DNA of 64,000 bases from Tsukamurella sp. PLM1 (GCF_023168325.1 NZ_AP025688.1:1674001-1738000); one strand, 5' to 3'; positions 1 to 9,711 are shown, counted from the stretch's first letter. The notes: generated from the letters alone by a model not told the origin. Made by a program: numbers and translations.

Positions 1-2
1 TG

Positions 3-629
3 CCCAACTACAACCGTTTCTCCCTCGGTGACGTCACCATGCAGCGTGCGTTCGCGCGGTCGTGCAACACGAGTTTCGCGTTCCTCGGCGCCAAGCTGAA
101 GCCCGAGGCTCTGCCCGATGCCGCGGCGCAGCTCGGCATCGGTCCCGACTACACGATCCCGGGCCTACCCGTCTCGTCCGGCCAGTACCCGCTGCCGAAG
201 GCCATGGTCAACCAGGTCGAGGACAGCTTCGGCCAGGGCGAAGTGCTGGTCAGTCCGTTCGCAATGGCGCTCGCCGTCGCCGCCGTCGCGCACGGCGGCG
301 CGGTCACCCCGCAGCTGCTCCTCGGCAAGCGGACGGAGGTCGAGGAGCGGCCGCCGCTCGATCCCCGCGCCGTCGACGGTGTGCGCGCGATGATGCGCGA
401 GGTGGTCGCCTCCGGTACCGCCGAACTGATCCGGGGCGCGGGTGACGTCCTGGGCAAGACCGGTGAAGCGGAGGTCGACGGTGGCTCGCACGCCTGGTTC
501 GTCGGCTACCGCGGCGACCTCGCGTTCGCCACGCTGGTGGTGCTGGGCGGAAGCTCCGACAACGCCGTGGCCGTCACCAAGGAGTTCTTCGACCGCTTCG
601 ACGCTCCCGTCGCCGCGGTACCCGGCTGA
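3..629 (+). CDS. Penicillin-binding protein, C-terminal transpeptidase part (5' end outside window)
   Basis: C-terminal 208 codons of a class B penicillin-binding protein, which cross-links peptidoglycan outside the membrane. The start lies left of the window; the frame is open from base 3 and ends at TGA 627-629. Visible motifs are SxN (Ser-Cys-Asn in ARSCNTSF, codons 20-22) and the KTG box (GKTGEAEVDGG, about codon 152), the second and third signatures of the penicillin-binding fold. The SxxK nucleophile motif must lie upstream. With map close by, followed by mtr and mqo, the context matches M. tuberculosis Rv2864c, a lipoprotein PBP with an NTF2-like N-terminal domain; that domain cannot be seen here. 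The iterated repeat block starts about 40 bases after the stop. Confidence 0.9.
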   Translation, partial: PNYNRFSLGDVTMQRAFARSCNTSFAFLGAKLKPEALPDAAAQLGIGPDYTIPGLPVSSGQYPLPKAMVNQVEDSFGQGEVLVSPFAMALAVAAVAHGGAVTPQLLLGKRTEVEERPPLDPRAVDGVRAMMREVVASGTAELIRGAGDVLGKTGEAEVDGGSHAWFVGYRGDLAFATLVVLGGSSDNAVAVTKEFFDRFDAPVAAVPG

Positions 630-670
630 TCCGGCATTCTCGTCGGCGTCGGCGGCACACCGGCGCGAGG

Positions 671-872
671 TTCCCGCGGCGCTGGGCTGTTCCCGCGGTG
701 GTGATTGCGTCCCGCGGTGCGCTGGTGAGGTTCCCGCGGTCAGCATTTCTTCCCGCGCCTGCCATGGTCGCCGCGGGAAGGACTGGCTGCAGCGGGAGTG
801 AAGGACGCCGCGGGAAGGACCGACTGCAGCGGGAGTGAAGGACGCCGCGGGAAGGACCGACTGCAGCGGGAG
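671..872. repeat. Iterated GC-rich repeat array A, 3' of the DUF559 gene
   Basis: Eleven copies of a 9-base motif at roughly 19-base spacing. Five read TTCCCGCGG or a near variant (starts 671, 690, 710, 731, 750); then, across a dyad centred on CCATGG (762-767), six read CCGCGGGAA or CAGCGGGAG (771, 790, 808, 827, 845, 864). Spacers are 9-12 bases, far too short for CRISPR. A second array with the same dyad lies at 1917-2044 on the other side of the DUF559-type gene. Bases 762-800 read on the minus strand match 1975-2013 over 39 bases with only a few differences, so the two arrays carry inverted copies. Function is unknown. Confidence 0.9.
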
Positions 873-881
873 TGATCGCTG
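771..881. repeat. Three tandem 37-bp units inside array A
   Basis: Right arm of array A. Units begin at 771, 808 and 845. Each holds CCGCGGGAA, then GGACYGRCTG, then CAGCGGGAG, then TGAAGGACG. Units 1 and 2 differ at only two bases; the third degenerates after its second motif. This looks like recent tandem duplication of a pair of the 19-base subunits. Confidence 0.9.
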
Positions 882-921
882 TCGCCGTGACGGCAGGTGG
901 GATTGCGAGAGGTCAAGGAAC

Positions 922-1855
922 TCATGCGCCGCTGTCGAGGAGAAGCCCGACCAGTCCGAGTGATCGGCGGAGCTTCGCCCGCAGCAACGCCGGCTTGGCG
1001 CAGTGCTTCCAGCGCCAGTGGGTGGTCTTCATGCCGAGCTCGGACAGGAGTTCGTCGCGGTTCGACTGGCCTTCGGCGGTCGCGCCTTCGGAGTACTTCC
1101 CCTCGCCGTCGAACTCGCCGGCCACGATGCCGTTCCATTCGAAATCCGTCACGCACAGGAGTTCGCCGGTGTCGCTGTGGTGTTCGTGTTGGAGGGCTGG
1201 TTCGGAATCTCCGGCCACCTGTGGATCAGGGCGCGGCTGTACGATTCGCCGACCGACTGCGGCAACTCCGAGGCCCGTGGCAGGGCGGCGCGGAGCCGTT
1301 CCATTCCCGTCCTTCGTCCGAGTCGGGCCGCTGCGGATTCAGTTCGTCCTGCGAAACGCCAAGGCGGCGAGCTGAATCCAGCACGCAGATGCCCTGCTCG
1401 TAGGTGCCGGCGAGGACCAGGTCGAGTGCGGTCCGAGCGATCGTGGTGCACAGAACGCCGTCCACGATCGTGACGTCCTCCGCCTCGAGTCGCCGAACAT
1501 GGACGCGACGGCGGCCGGACTTCTTTCCTCCGCTGCTGCCCGAGGTCGTGAAGTCGACGTACTTGCGGTCGGGTTTGAGCAACTCGAGCCCGCGTAACGC
1601 CGCGGCGGCGCAGTGGCTGACTGCGAGACCGCCGTGAGTGTTGTCCGCCGCCGCCCGCACCGTCAGCAGGTACTCGTCGTCGACCTCGAGTGTGCCGCCG
1701 CCCCGGTAGTGGTCGGCCCACAGGCGCACCAGCTCGTCGTTGTTCACGTAGTTCCGGATCGTGCTGTCGGACCGCCCGAGCGATCGCAGTTGCTTCCGAG
1801 TGCGGATCTCCCGCATGGGATCCGGCGCCGCGAACGGATCTGAATTCGTGGTCAT
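922..1855 (-). CDS. DUF559 / VSR-like putative endonuclease with AbiEi-type N-terminal domain (two frameshifts)
   Basis: About 310 codons in three successive frames. The start ATG at 1853-1855 has a strong ribosome site (GGGAGG, about 1860-1866). The N-terminal 50 residues (REIRTRKQLRSLGRS and following) resemble the winged-helix segment of AbiEi-type antitoxins, followed by the usual shared middle domain. The C-terminal third carries QSVGES, VTDFEW and EFDGEGKY, matching the acidic and lysine positions of the DUF559 (PD-(D/E)XK / VSR-like) nuclease core, then RDELLSELGM. Frame shifts fall near 1320 and 1215. Because neighbouring housekeeping genes show the same single-base losses, the gene is probably intact in the organism. 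It is bracketed by arrays A and B. Nuclease activity and target are inferred from family features only. Confidence 0.75.
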
Positions 1856-1916
1856 TGCTACCTCCCCCAAGGTGTCCGGGCATCGTCGCACCGGGGTACG
1901 ACAAGTTCGCTGATTC

Positions 1917-2044
1917 GTCCCGCTGCACCGATTGCTTCCCGCGGCGGGCAGTTGTTGCCGCGGCGCCTACCACTCACTCCCGCTGCAGGGACTCCTTCCC
2001 GCGGCTGCCATGGCGGCCGCGGGAACAACTCGCCGCCGCGGGAG
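1917..2044. repeat. Iterated GC-rich repeat array B, 5' of the DUF559 gene
   Basis: Seven copies of the array A motif: starts 1917 (GTCCCGCTG), 1936, 1955 (TTGCCGCGG), 1977 (CTCCCGCTG), 1996, then inverted at 2017 (CCGCGGGAA) and 2036 (CCGCGGGAG). Spacing is again 19 bases except for one 22-base step and the dyad. Bases 1996-2025 form a near-perfect 30-base palindrome centred on CCATGG, as in array A (750-779). It lies 62 bases upstream of the DUF559 gene's start codon, so it could hold operator sites for that gene as well as being an element end. Confidence 0.9.
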
Positions 2045-2111
2045 CGGAGCTTCGGAGACGGCATCGATGGGTCCTGCGATCGTGCGCCCGTTGGATCGGT
2101 ACGACCCCGGA

Positions 2112-2153
2112 ACGGGTGTTGTTCACAAACTGACGGGCGTTATTCACAAACCG
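2112..2153 (+). promoter_or_regulatory. Tandem 21-base direct repeat upstream of map
   Basis: Two adjacent 21-base units, 2112-2132 and 2133-2153, match at 18 of 21 positions and share ACGGG-GTT-TTCACAAAC-G. The period equals two helical turns, so both copies present the same DNA face. They end 77 bases before the map start. This suggests two co-operating binding sites or a small duplication; no regulator is identifiable. The rest of 2045-2230 shows nothing recognisable. Confidence 0.5.
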
Positions 2154-2230
2154 AATGACCGCCGGGAGAACCACCTGCTGCTCCCGGCCCCGCACCGCGG
2201 CGGGAAGCGCACCGTCGATAGGCTGGACGG

Positions 2231-3109
2231 ATGACCCGCGCTGCACTCGTTCCCGGCACCGTCTCGCCCCGGCTGGCAGTCCCCGCCGCCATCGTGCGAC
2301 CGGAGTACGTGGACAAGCCGCAGGCGAACGAGGGCAACGAGCCGTGGGTCCAGACGCCCGAGACCATCGAGAAGATGCGCGTCGCCTCGCGGATCGCGGC
2401 GGACGCGCTGCAGGCCGCGGGCGCGGAGGTCCGGCCCGGCGTCACTACCGACCACCTCGACCGGGTGGCGCACGAGTACATGCTCGACCACGGCGCCTAT
2501 CCGTCGACGCTGGGCTACCGGGGCTTCCCCAAGAGCTGCTGCACCAGCCTCAACGAGGTGATCTGCCACGGCATCCCGGACAGCACCATCATCGAGGACG
2601 GCGACATCGTCAACATCGACGTGACCGCCTACATCGACGGGGTGCACGGCGACACCAACGCCACCTTCCTCGCGGGCGACGTCTCCGAGGAGCACCGGCT
2701 GCTCGTCGAGCGCACCCGCATCGCCACGGAGCGCGCCATCAAGGCGGTCAAGCCGGGGCGCGAGCTCAACGTGGTCGGCCGCGTCATCGAGTCCTACGCG
2801 AACCGCTTCGGCTACACCGTGGTCCGCGACTTCACCGGCCACGGCATCGGCGAGACGTTCCACAACGGCCTCGTCGTCCTGCACTACGACGAGCCCAACG
2901 TCGATACCGTTCTCGAACCCGGCATGGTCTTCACGATCGAGCCGATGATCAATCTCGGCGGCCTCGACTACGAGATCTGGTCCGACGGCTGGACGGTGGC
3001 CACGACGGACAAGAAGTGGACCGCGCAGTTCGAGCACACCTTGGTCATCACCGACGACGGCGCCGAGATCCTGACCCTGCCGAGCACGCCGAGCGGCCCC
3101 GCGGTCTAA
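2231..3109 (+). CDS. map: Methionine aminopeptidase, type I (MetAP1c class)
   Basis: 292 residues; removes the initiator methionine from nascent cytosolic proteins. The five metal ligands of the pita-bread fold are present: Asp130 ([11 protein letters not shown]), Asp141 (GDTNATF), His204 ([12 protein letters not shown]), Glu237 (TIEPM) and Glu268 (QFEHT). His113 in ICHGIPD is the usual substrate-binding histidine. The about 40-residue N-terminal extension with a proline-rich [16 protein letters not shown] stretch is typical of actinobacterial MetAP1c, which is thought to use it on the ribosome. ATG at 2231 is the first start giving that extension. The cobQ GTG begins at the base right after the stop codon. 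Confidence 0.95.
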   Translation: MTRAALVPGTVSPRLAVPAAIVRPEYVDKPQANEGNEPWVQTPETIEKMRVASRIAADALQAAGAEVRPGVTTDHLDRVAHEYMLDHGAYPSTLGYRGFPKSCCTSLNEVICHGIPDSTIIEDGDIVNIDVTAYIDGVHGDTNATFLAGDVSEEHRLLVERTRIATERAIKAVKPGRELNVVGRVIESYANRFGYTVVRDFTGHGIGETFHNGLVVLHYDEPNVDTVLEPGMVFTIEPMINLGGLDYEIWSDGWTVATTDKKWTAQFEHTLVITDDGAEILTLPSTPSGPAV

Positions 3110-4629
3110 GTGCGCGGCGCACTTCTCATCGCCGGCGCCACCAGTGACGCCGGGAAGTCCACCGTCACGGCCGGACTGTGCCGCCTCCTGGCCCGACGGG
3201 GCGTGAGGGTCGCGCCCTTCAAGGCGCAGAACATGTCCAACAATTCGGTCGCCACCGTCGAGACCGACGGCACGAGCGGCGAGATCGGGCGCGCGCAGGC
3301 GACCCAGGCCCTCGCGTGCGGCTGGCCCCGTCGACCCGGTTCAACCCCGTCCTGCTCAAGCCGGGCACCGACCGGCGCAGCCACCTGATCCTGCACGGCC
3401 GCCCCGTCGGCGACGTGGGCGCCCGCGACTACGTCACTCGCCGCCAGTGGCTGCTCGACGAAGTCACGGCCACGCTGGCCGGGCTGAGGACCGAGTTCGA
3501 CGTCGTGCTCTGCGAGGGCGCCGGCAGCCCCGCCGAGATCAACCTGCGCGCCACCGACATCGCCAACATGGGGCTGGCCCGGGCCGCGGGCCTGCCGACG
3601 CTGATCGTCGGCGACATCGACCGCGGGGTGCTGGCGCACCTCGCGGGCACCGTCGCCGTGATGCCGCCCGAGGATCAGCGCCTCGTGTACGGCTTCCTCG
3701 TCAACCGCTTCCGGGGCGATAGGTCGATCCTCGAGCCCGGGCTCGCGCAGCTCGAGCAGATCGCCCGGCGCCCCACGCTCGGCGTGCTCCCGCACCTCGC
3801 GGACCTCTGGCTCGACGCCGAGGACTCCCTCGCCGCGCTCGGCACCGACCTGGTCGGCCGGGGCGCCACGCGCCCCGAGCCGATCCGCGTCGCCGCGATC
3901 GCCCTGCCCCGCGTCTCCAACACCACTGACGTCGAGGCCCTCGCCTGCGAACCGGGCCTGACGGTGCGGTGGACCACCCGGGCCGCCGACGTCGCCGCCG
4001 CCGACCTCGTCGTGCTCCCCGGGACCAGGAGCACCGTCGACGACCTGGCGTGGCTGCGCGAGCGCGGGCTCGCCGACGTCCTCGACCGCCGGGCGCGGGC
4101 AGGCGGCCCGATCGTCGGGATCTGCGGCGGCTACCAGATGCTCGGCCGCAGCATCGCCGACCCGCACGGCGTCGAGGCCGCTGCCGGCACCCGTGTCGAC
4201 GGTCTCGGGATCCTCGACGTCGACGTGGCGTTCGGGCGCGACAAGTGCGTCCGGAACGTCGCGGGAACCGCGCTCGACGTCGCGGTGACGGGCTACGAGA
4301 TCCATCACGGCATCGTCGACCGGAACGCGGAAAGTCCCGCGCTACAAGGCCCCGACGGTCCCGAAGGAGCGGCGCGCGGGAGCGTCCTCGGGACGCACTG
4401 GCACGGGATGTTCGGGGCCGACGGGTTCCGCCGCGCCTACCTCACCCGCACGTTCCCGGGCCGGGACCTCGGCGCCCCGGTCAGTTACGACGGTGCGCGC
4501 CTCGCGCAGCTCGACGCCGTCGCCGACGCGCTCGAGGAGCACTGCGACGTCGACGCGATTCTGAAACCTTTGCTTTCACCTATCGCATTTTCGGCGATCC
4601 TGCCGACCATTCGGATCATCAGTGACTAG
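3110..4629 (+). CDS. cobQ: Cobyric acid synthase (one frameshift)
   Basis: CobQ amidates adenosylcobyrinate a,c-diamide at four side chains in cobalamin synthesis. The N-terminal part (GTG 3110; [19 protein letters not shown]) is a dethiobiotin-synthetase-like P-loop, followed by KAQNMSNNS. The C-terminal half is a class I glutamine amidotransferase with [11 protein letters not shown] (nucleophile Cys) and [14 protein letters not shown]. The frame breaks near 3330: reading GCGTGCGG(C)CTGGCC restores [18 protein letters not shown], so one C is probably missing from the sequence. The last 15 residues are hydrophobic and encoded by AT-richer DNA, so the true stop may be slightly earlier. It abuts map, which is not the mycobacterial location, but cobO and cobB lie 8 kb away. 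Confidence 0.9.
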
Positions 4630-4640
4630 CGTTGACGACC

Positions 4641-5467
4641 ATGCCGATGGATTCAGCTGACACGGTGCAGGTGCCTGCGGGCTCGTGGACCTTCGACGTG
4701 TCGGTCGGGGTCTGAGCACGGCGTACCCGTACTGCTGCTGCACGGATTCCCGCAGACCGAGGAGTGTTTCGACCAGGTCCGCGAGCGCCTCCACGAGGCC
4801 GGTCTGCGGACGATCGCGCCGCGGCAGCGGGCTACAGCCGGGGCGCGGCCCGTCGGCGTCGATCAGTACACGATGAAGCAGCTGGCGGAGGACGCGGCGC
4901 GGATACTCGACGCGCTGGACGTGCCGTATGCGCACGTCGTCGGCCACGGGCTGGGCGCGACGGTGGCGTGGCACTTCGCCGCCGCCTACCCGCTGCGCGC
5001 CATGAGTCTGACCGCCGTCTCGTTCGGGCACCCGTCTGCGTTCGGCGAGGCGATGGCGACCGATCAGGATCAGCGGCAGCGCTCGCGCTACCTCGAGCTG
5101 TTCCTGCAATCGGGCGTGGCGGAGAAGCAACTGCTCGCGAACGACGCTCGCACGCTCCTGGCGACCGCGCCCGGCGGCGGCATCGAGGCGCTCGCGAACG
5201 AGGCCGTGCTCACGGCCGGGCTGAACTGGTACCGGGCCAACCTGGTACCCGGCGGAGAGGGCCTGGACTGCCCGGTGATCGAGGTGCCCACCACGCTGGT
5301 CTGGGGCACGCGCGACGCGATCGCCGGGGCCGCCCAGGCGAGGGCGACGGGCCACTACCTGCGCGCCGACTACCGGCTCAGCGAGGTGCCCGACGGTGAC
5401 CACTGGCTCCGCTTCGCGCTCCCGCGGCCTGGCCTCGGAGATCGCGCTGCGGACGCTCCGGAACTGA
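4641..5467 (+). CDS. Alpha/beta hydrolase, epoxide-hydrolase-like, nucleophile replaced by Gly (several frameshifts)
   Basis: About 275 codons from ATG 4641 to TGA 5465-5467 in at least three frames (shifts near 4712, 4820 and 5430). Family landmarks are LLLHGFPQTEECFDQV (oxyanion loop), VVGHGLGATVAWHFA (nucleophile elbow), WGTRDAI (acid) and DGDHWL (catalytic His). In the elbow the residue normally Ser or Asp (GHSxG, GHDWG) is Gly, in a stretch whose frame is not in doubt. Either the enzyme is inactive or the base is misread. Correcting the last shift yields the normal ending ASEIALRTLRN. It starts 11 bases after cobQ. Substrate unknown. Confidence 0.65.
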
Positions 5468-5503
5468 CCGCGCTCCCGCGCGGCCGATCCGGAGCGGTTC
5501 GCG

Positions 5504-5605
5504 TTACTTGTCGCTGCCGCAGGTGCAGCTGTCGCCGCACGCGCAGTTCTCGCAGGTGCAGTTCGGGTTGGAGCAGCCGGGGGCGAAAGAATCATGCTGA
5601 ATCAT
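5504..5605 (-). CDS. Small metallothionein-like Cys-rich protein, 33 residues
   Basis: ATG 5603-5605 to TAA 5504-5506. Seven cysteines lie in 19 residues (positions 11, 16, 18, 21, 23, 27, 29) in CxC and CxxC spacing, e.g. CTCENCACG and CTCGS, as in bacterial metallothioneins that bind Cu(I) or Zn. It starts 32 bases after the mtr stop on the same strand, so it is probably co-transcribed with mycothione reductase. It is much shorter than M. tuberculosis MymT and not clearly orthologous. No metal-responsive operator is recognisable. Protein-coding status is supported by the dense cysteine pattern and family-like motif. Confidence 0.75.
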   Translation of the reverse strand: MIQHDSFAPGCSNPNCTCENCACGDSCTCGSDK

Positions 5606-5637
5606 GCATGTGACTGTACCCCGCAGGGCTCCCGCGA

Positions 5638-7046
5638 TCACGCGTCGTTCGCGAGCCCCAGCAGCGCGTTCTCGACCAGCTCCGGCAGCGCCGGGTGGAT
5701 CCAGTACTGCCCGCGCGCGAACTCCTGCGCGGGGATCGAGAACGACATCGCGGTGATCGCCGACTGGATCAGCGCGGACGCCTGGTGGCCCAGGATGTGC
5801 GCGCCCACGAGCAGCCCTGTGGACCGATCGGCGATCAGCTTGCACACGCCCTCGGCGTCGGCCATGGCCCAGCCGTACGCGATGTCGGCGTACTTCTGCT
5901 CCGCCACGGCGACGTCGATGCCCTGCGCGCGGGCCACAGCCTCGGTCAGGCCGACGGATGCGACCTGCGGGTGGGTGAACACGGCGCCCGGCACGAACCG
6001 GTGATCGGTGGCCTCCGCCGGTTCGTCCCAGCCCGACAGCAGGTTCGCCGCGGTGACCCGGGCCTCGTGATTGGCCACGTGGCGCAGCGGGTACGGGGTG
6101 CTCACGTCGCCCAGCGCCCATACGCCGCGCACGGGCGTGCGCTGGTACTGGTCGACGGGGACGCGGCCGGCGTCGTCGAGCTCGATACCGATGGCCGAGA
6201 GCGCCAGCGTGTCGCCGTTCGGCACGCGGCCGGTGGCCACGAGGAGGACGTCGCCGGGCACCGTCGAGCCGTCGGTGAGGTCGACCTCGACCCCGTCTCC
6301 GACGGCGCGCGTGGCGGTGACCTCGGTGTCCAGTCGCACGTCCCACTTCTCGGACGCGAGCGACGTGAACAGCTCGGAGATGGTGTCGTCCTGCGAGCGC
6401 AGCAGGCGCGGCCCGCGCGCGATCACCGTGATCTCGGAGCCGAGGCCGTGGAAGACGTGTGCGAACTCGGCGGCGATGTAGCCGCTGCCCACCACGATGA
6501 CGCGGCGCGGCAGCTCGTCGAGCCGCATGATCGTGTCGTTGGTGTGGAACGGCGCGGCGCCGTCGCGGAACACCGACGGGATCACGGGCCGCGACCCCGC
6601 CGAGAGCACGATGTCGCGCCCGGCGACCACGGTCCCGTCGGCGAGCTCCAGACGGTGCAGGCCGTCCCCGGACTCCGGCAGGAACCAGGCCTCCTGCTGG
6701 AAGACGGTGACATTCGGGCAGCGGTCGCCCTCGCGGTACCGCAGGCCGCCCGCCGCGTAACGGTCCACGCGCCCGAACACGCGGTCGCGGATGTCTCGCC
6801 AGCGCACGCCGGTCACGTCCGCGTCGATCCCGACGGTGCCGCCCTCGCGGGCCTCGAGCGCCACGTCGGCGGGGTAGACGAACATCTTGGTGGGGATGCA
6901 TCCCACGTTGAGGCAGGTGCCCCCGAACGCGCCGTTGAACTGGCCCTGTCGATGATCGCGACGGAGCGGTCGGCGAAGCGGTCGTCGGGGATCGTGTTTC
7001 CGGCGCCGGAGCCGACGATGACGAGATCGAACACCGTCTCGCCCAT
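5638..7046 (-). CDS. mtr: Mycothione reductase (one frameshift)
   Basis: FAD- and NADPH-dependent enzyme that reduces mycothiol disulfide, the redox buffer of Actinobacteria. The N-terminus [17 protein letters not shown] is the FAD dinucleotide fold. [15 protein letters not shown] holds the redox-active cysteine pair. [17 protein letters not shown] is the NADPH-binding fold, and the C-terminal [16 protein letters not shown] supplies the active-site His-Glu. The start ATG 7044-7046 is in a different frame from the main body; the shift lies near 6945, between SVAIID and the GGTCLNVGC segment. The upstream hydrolase stop is 2 bases away, and the metallothionein gene follows downstream. M. tuberculosis Rv2855 is the counterpart. 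Confidence 0.93.
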
Positions 7047-7048
7047 CG

Positions 7049-8089
7049 TCAGGCCTCGCTCGCGGCGGCGGACACGGGTGCGCCGGGCGTGCCGGTGGAG
7101 CCCGTGATCTCGCGGTCGAGCCACGCGCCGAGCTCGGCGTACGCGGTGTCGCGGGCCGTGCGCTCCGAGAGGAACACGTCGTGCTTGGCGTTCTCCACGG
7201 GAATGACGGTGAGCCGGTTCCCCAGCGCGCCCGACCACTTGGCGATCTGCCGGGTGTCGAGGACCACATCGGCCCGGCCGGCCTCTTCGCTCCACTCCTT
7301 GGGGGCGAAGCTCTTCGTCGAGCGGAGGACCAGCGACGGGACGCCGACGTCCAGACCCCGGTGCAGCAGGCTGTGCGCCACGCGGACGGCGCGCAGCCAG
7401 CCGAACCGCACGGGGAAACCCTCGATCGGCTTGATCCGGACGTCGAAGTCGAACTCGCCGTGCTCGCTGACGTGCACGGTCTGGCCGTACACGCCGACCG
7501 CCTCGACGGGGACGACCCGGGTGCCGGCGGCCTTGCCGATGAGCTTGACCACGGGCGTCGCGACCTCGCGCAGGACCGCGGAGCCCTGCAGGTCGAACCA
7601 GGGGCTGTCGAGCACCAGGCCGACGACGGGGGCAGTGCGCCCGGCCTTGCGGCGGCGGTCGAGCCACAGCGGCGTGATCAGGCCGCCGGTCGAGTGCGCG
7701 GCCACCACGACGCCGAGGCCGGGGTGCTCCTTCGTGATCGCCGCGACCGCGAGGTCCAGCTCCTGGTCGTAGACGGTGAAGTCGGTCGCGTAGTGCGCCG
7801 ACTGTCCGTCGCGCAGCGAGCGCCCGCACTTGCGCAGGTCCAGCGCGTAGAACGCGTAGCCGCGAGCGGCGAAGAACTCCGCGACCGCGGTCTGGAAGAA
7901 GTAGTCCGAGAACCCGTGCACCCACAGCACCGCGTGATGCGCATCGGGAGGCGCGGGCACGTGTTTGACCAGCGTGGCCACGACGTCCCCGCCCGGCTCA
8001 TCGTCCGGGTCCGGACCCAGGTGGAAGGTGTGCGCGAGAAAGTCCTCGCCGAGGATGTCGGGGGAGTAGTTCAACTCAGTGGTCGCCAC
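7049..8089 (-). CDS. Alpha/beta serine hydrolase (Rv2854-like)
   Basis: 346 residues from GTG 8087-8089. Landmarks are [12 protein letters not shown] (oxyanion loop), [15 protein letters not shown] (nucleophile Ser in HSTGG), [10 protein letters not shown] and [12 protein letters not shown] (catalytic His). The fold resembles monoglyceride-lipase or lysophospholipase-like hydrolases. It directly precedes mtr, with 2 bases between stop and start, as Rv2854 neighbours Rv2855 in M. tuberculosis. Substrate unknown; no signal peptide, so cytosolic. Confidence 0.85.
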   Translation of the reverse strand: MATTELNYSPDILGEDFLAHTFHLGPDPDDEPGGDVVATLVKHVPAPPDAHHAVLWVHGFSDYFFQTAVAEFFAARGYAFYALDLRKCGRSLRDGQSAHYATDFTVYDQELDLAVAAITKEHPGLGVVVAAHSTGGLITPLWLDRRRKAGRTAPVVGLVLDSPWFDLQGSAVLREVATPVVKLIGKAAGTRVVPVEAVGVYGQTVHVSEHGEFDFDVRIKPIEGFPVRFGWLRAVRVAHSLLHRGLDVGVPSLVLRSTKSFAPKEWSEEAGRADVVLDTRQIAKWSGALGNRLTVIPVENAKHDVFLSERTARDTAYAELGAWLDREITGSTGTPGAPVSAAASEA

Positions 8090-8215
8090 GGGTCCACTGT
8101 AGTGAGCGGACGCACGCCGGTGTGCTGCACACCGTCCGGATTCGCCAGAGTAAGGTTCTGGCGCAGAAGGGGACCCTGACCCGGGTCCCGCCGCACGACG
8201 AGGGTGAACAACCAG

Positions 8216-9710
8216 ATGGCCCGTAACGTGATCAGCACGGACGTCGCGCTCGTCGGAGCCGGGATCATGAGTGCCACGCTCGGCACCCTGATCCGCAAGC
8301 TGGAGCCCAGCTGGTCGGTCAGCGTGTTCGAGGCCCTGGACGCGGCGGCCGCCGAGTCCTCCGACCCGTGGAACAACGCCGGCACCGGTCACTCCGCGCT
8401 CTGCGAGCTGAATTACACCCCGCAGGCTGCCGACGGCTCCGTCGACATCGCCAAGGCGATCACGATCAACGAGCAGTTCCAGGTGTCGCGGCAGTTCTGG
8501 GCGTACGCCGTGGACGCGGGTGTGCTGGACACCCCGTCGGAGTTCATCAACCCGATCCCGCACGCCAGCTTCGTGCACGGGGCCGACAACGTCGAGTACC
8601 TGCGCAAGCGCTACGAGGCGCTGTCCAGCCAGACGCTGTTCGAGGGCATGGAGTTCTTCACCGACCCGGCCACGTTCTCCGAGCGCCTGCCGATCATGGC
8701 CGCGGGCCGCAACTTCGCGGACCCGGTCGCCGTGAACTGGTACGAGGGCGGCACCGACGTCGACTTCGGCTCGCTCACCAAGAAGCTGATCAACTTCGTC
8801 GGCAAGGGCGGCGCCGTCCACTTCGGCACCAGGGTCACCAACCTCAAGCGCACGAAGGACGGGTGGCGCCTCACCGTCAAGAACCAGCGCACCCACGAGG
8901 TCACCCACGTCGACGCGCGGTTCGTGTTCGTCGGCGCCGGCGGCGGCGCGCTGCCGCTGCTGCAGAAGTCGGGCATCAAGGAGGCCAAGGGCTTCGGTGG
9001 CTTCCCCGTCTCGGGCCAGTTCTTCCGCTGCAACAATCCCGAGCTCATCGAGAACCACGCCGCCAAGGTGTATGGCAAGGCCGCCGTGGGCGCGCCCCGA
9101 TGTCGGTGCCACACCTCGACACCCGCGTCATCGACGGTAACAAGGGCCTGCTCTTCGGCCCGTACGCCGGCTTCTCGCCGAAGTTCCTCAAGGCGGGTCA
9201 GTACACGGACCTCCCGCTGTCTGTGAAGCCGAACAACCTCCTGCCGATGATGGCCGTGGGCCTCAAGGAGATGGGTCTCACGAAGTACCTGATCGGCGAG
9301 CTGCTGCAGTCGCCGGCCGATCGCGTGAAGACGCTGTCGGAGTTCGTTCCACGCGCCACGGGCGGCGATTGGGAGCTCATCACCGCCGGCCAGCGCGTCC
9401 AGGTGATCCGTAAGGGGCCGGGCGGCGGCAACCTGGAGTTCGGTACCGCCGTCATCGCGGCCGAGGACGAGTCGATCGCCGGCCTGCTGGGCGCGTCGCC
9501 CGGTGCGTCCACGGCGGTCCCCGCGATGCTCGACGTGCTCGGCAAGTGCTTCCCCAAGCACATGCAGGCGTGGAAGCCGCTCCTGCAGGAGATGATCCCG
9601 TCGTACGGCACCACGCTCAACGACAACAAGCAGCTGTTCAGCCAGGTCTGGGACTGGACCGATCGCACCCTGCAGCTGGCCCCCGGCGTCGGGGCCGACC
9701 CCGGGCCTAG
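8216..9710 (+). CDS. mqo: Malate:quinone oxidoreductase (frameshifts)
   Basis: Membrane-associated FAD enzyme oxidising malate to oxaloacetate and passing electrons to quinone. Landmarks are [21 protein letters not shown] (FAD fold), [30 protein letters not shown] and [13 protein letters not shown]. The frame breaks near 9097: one missing C in GCGCCCCGATG separates VGAP from [10 protein letters not shown]. Near the end the frame runs into the GNAT gene with no stop; a base lost among the G/C runs at 9680-9705 would restore TAG at 9708-9710. That gives 498 codons including the stop, normal for Mqo. ATG 8216 is preferred over GTG 8204 because GAGG lies about 12 bases before it. Confidence 0.93.
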
Positions 9711-9711
9711 C

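Noticed and set aside
671..2044. CRISPR array
   Set aside because: Repeat units are 9 bases with 9-12 base spacers, orientation flips at a dyad and no cas genes are present.
7049..9112. A 687-codon minus-strand frame covering the hydrolase and the start of mqo
   Set aside because: The part above 8089 is antisense to clear mqo coding sequence; the hydrolase starts at GTG 8089.
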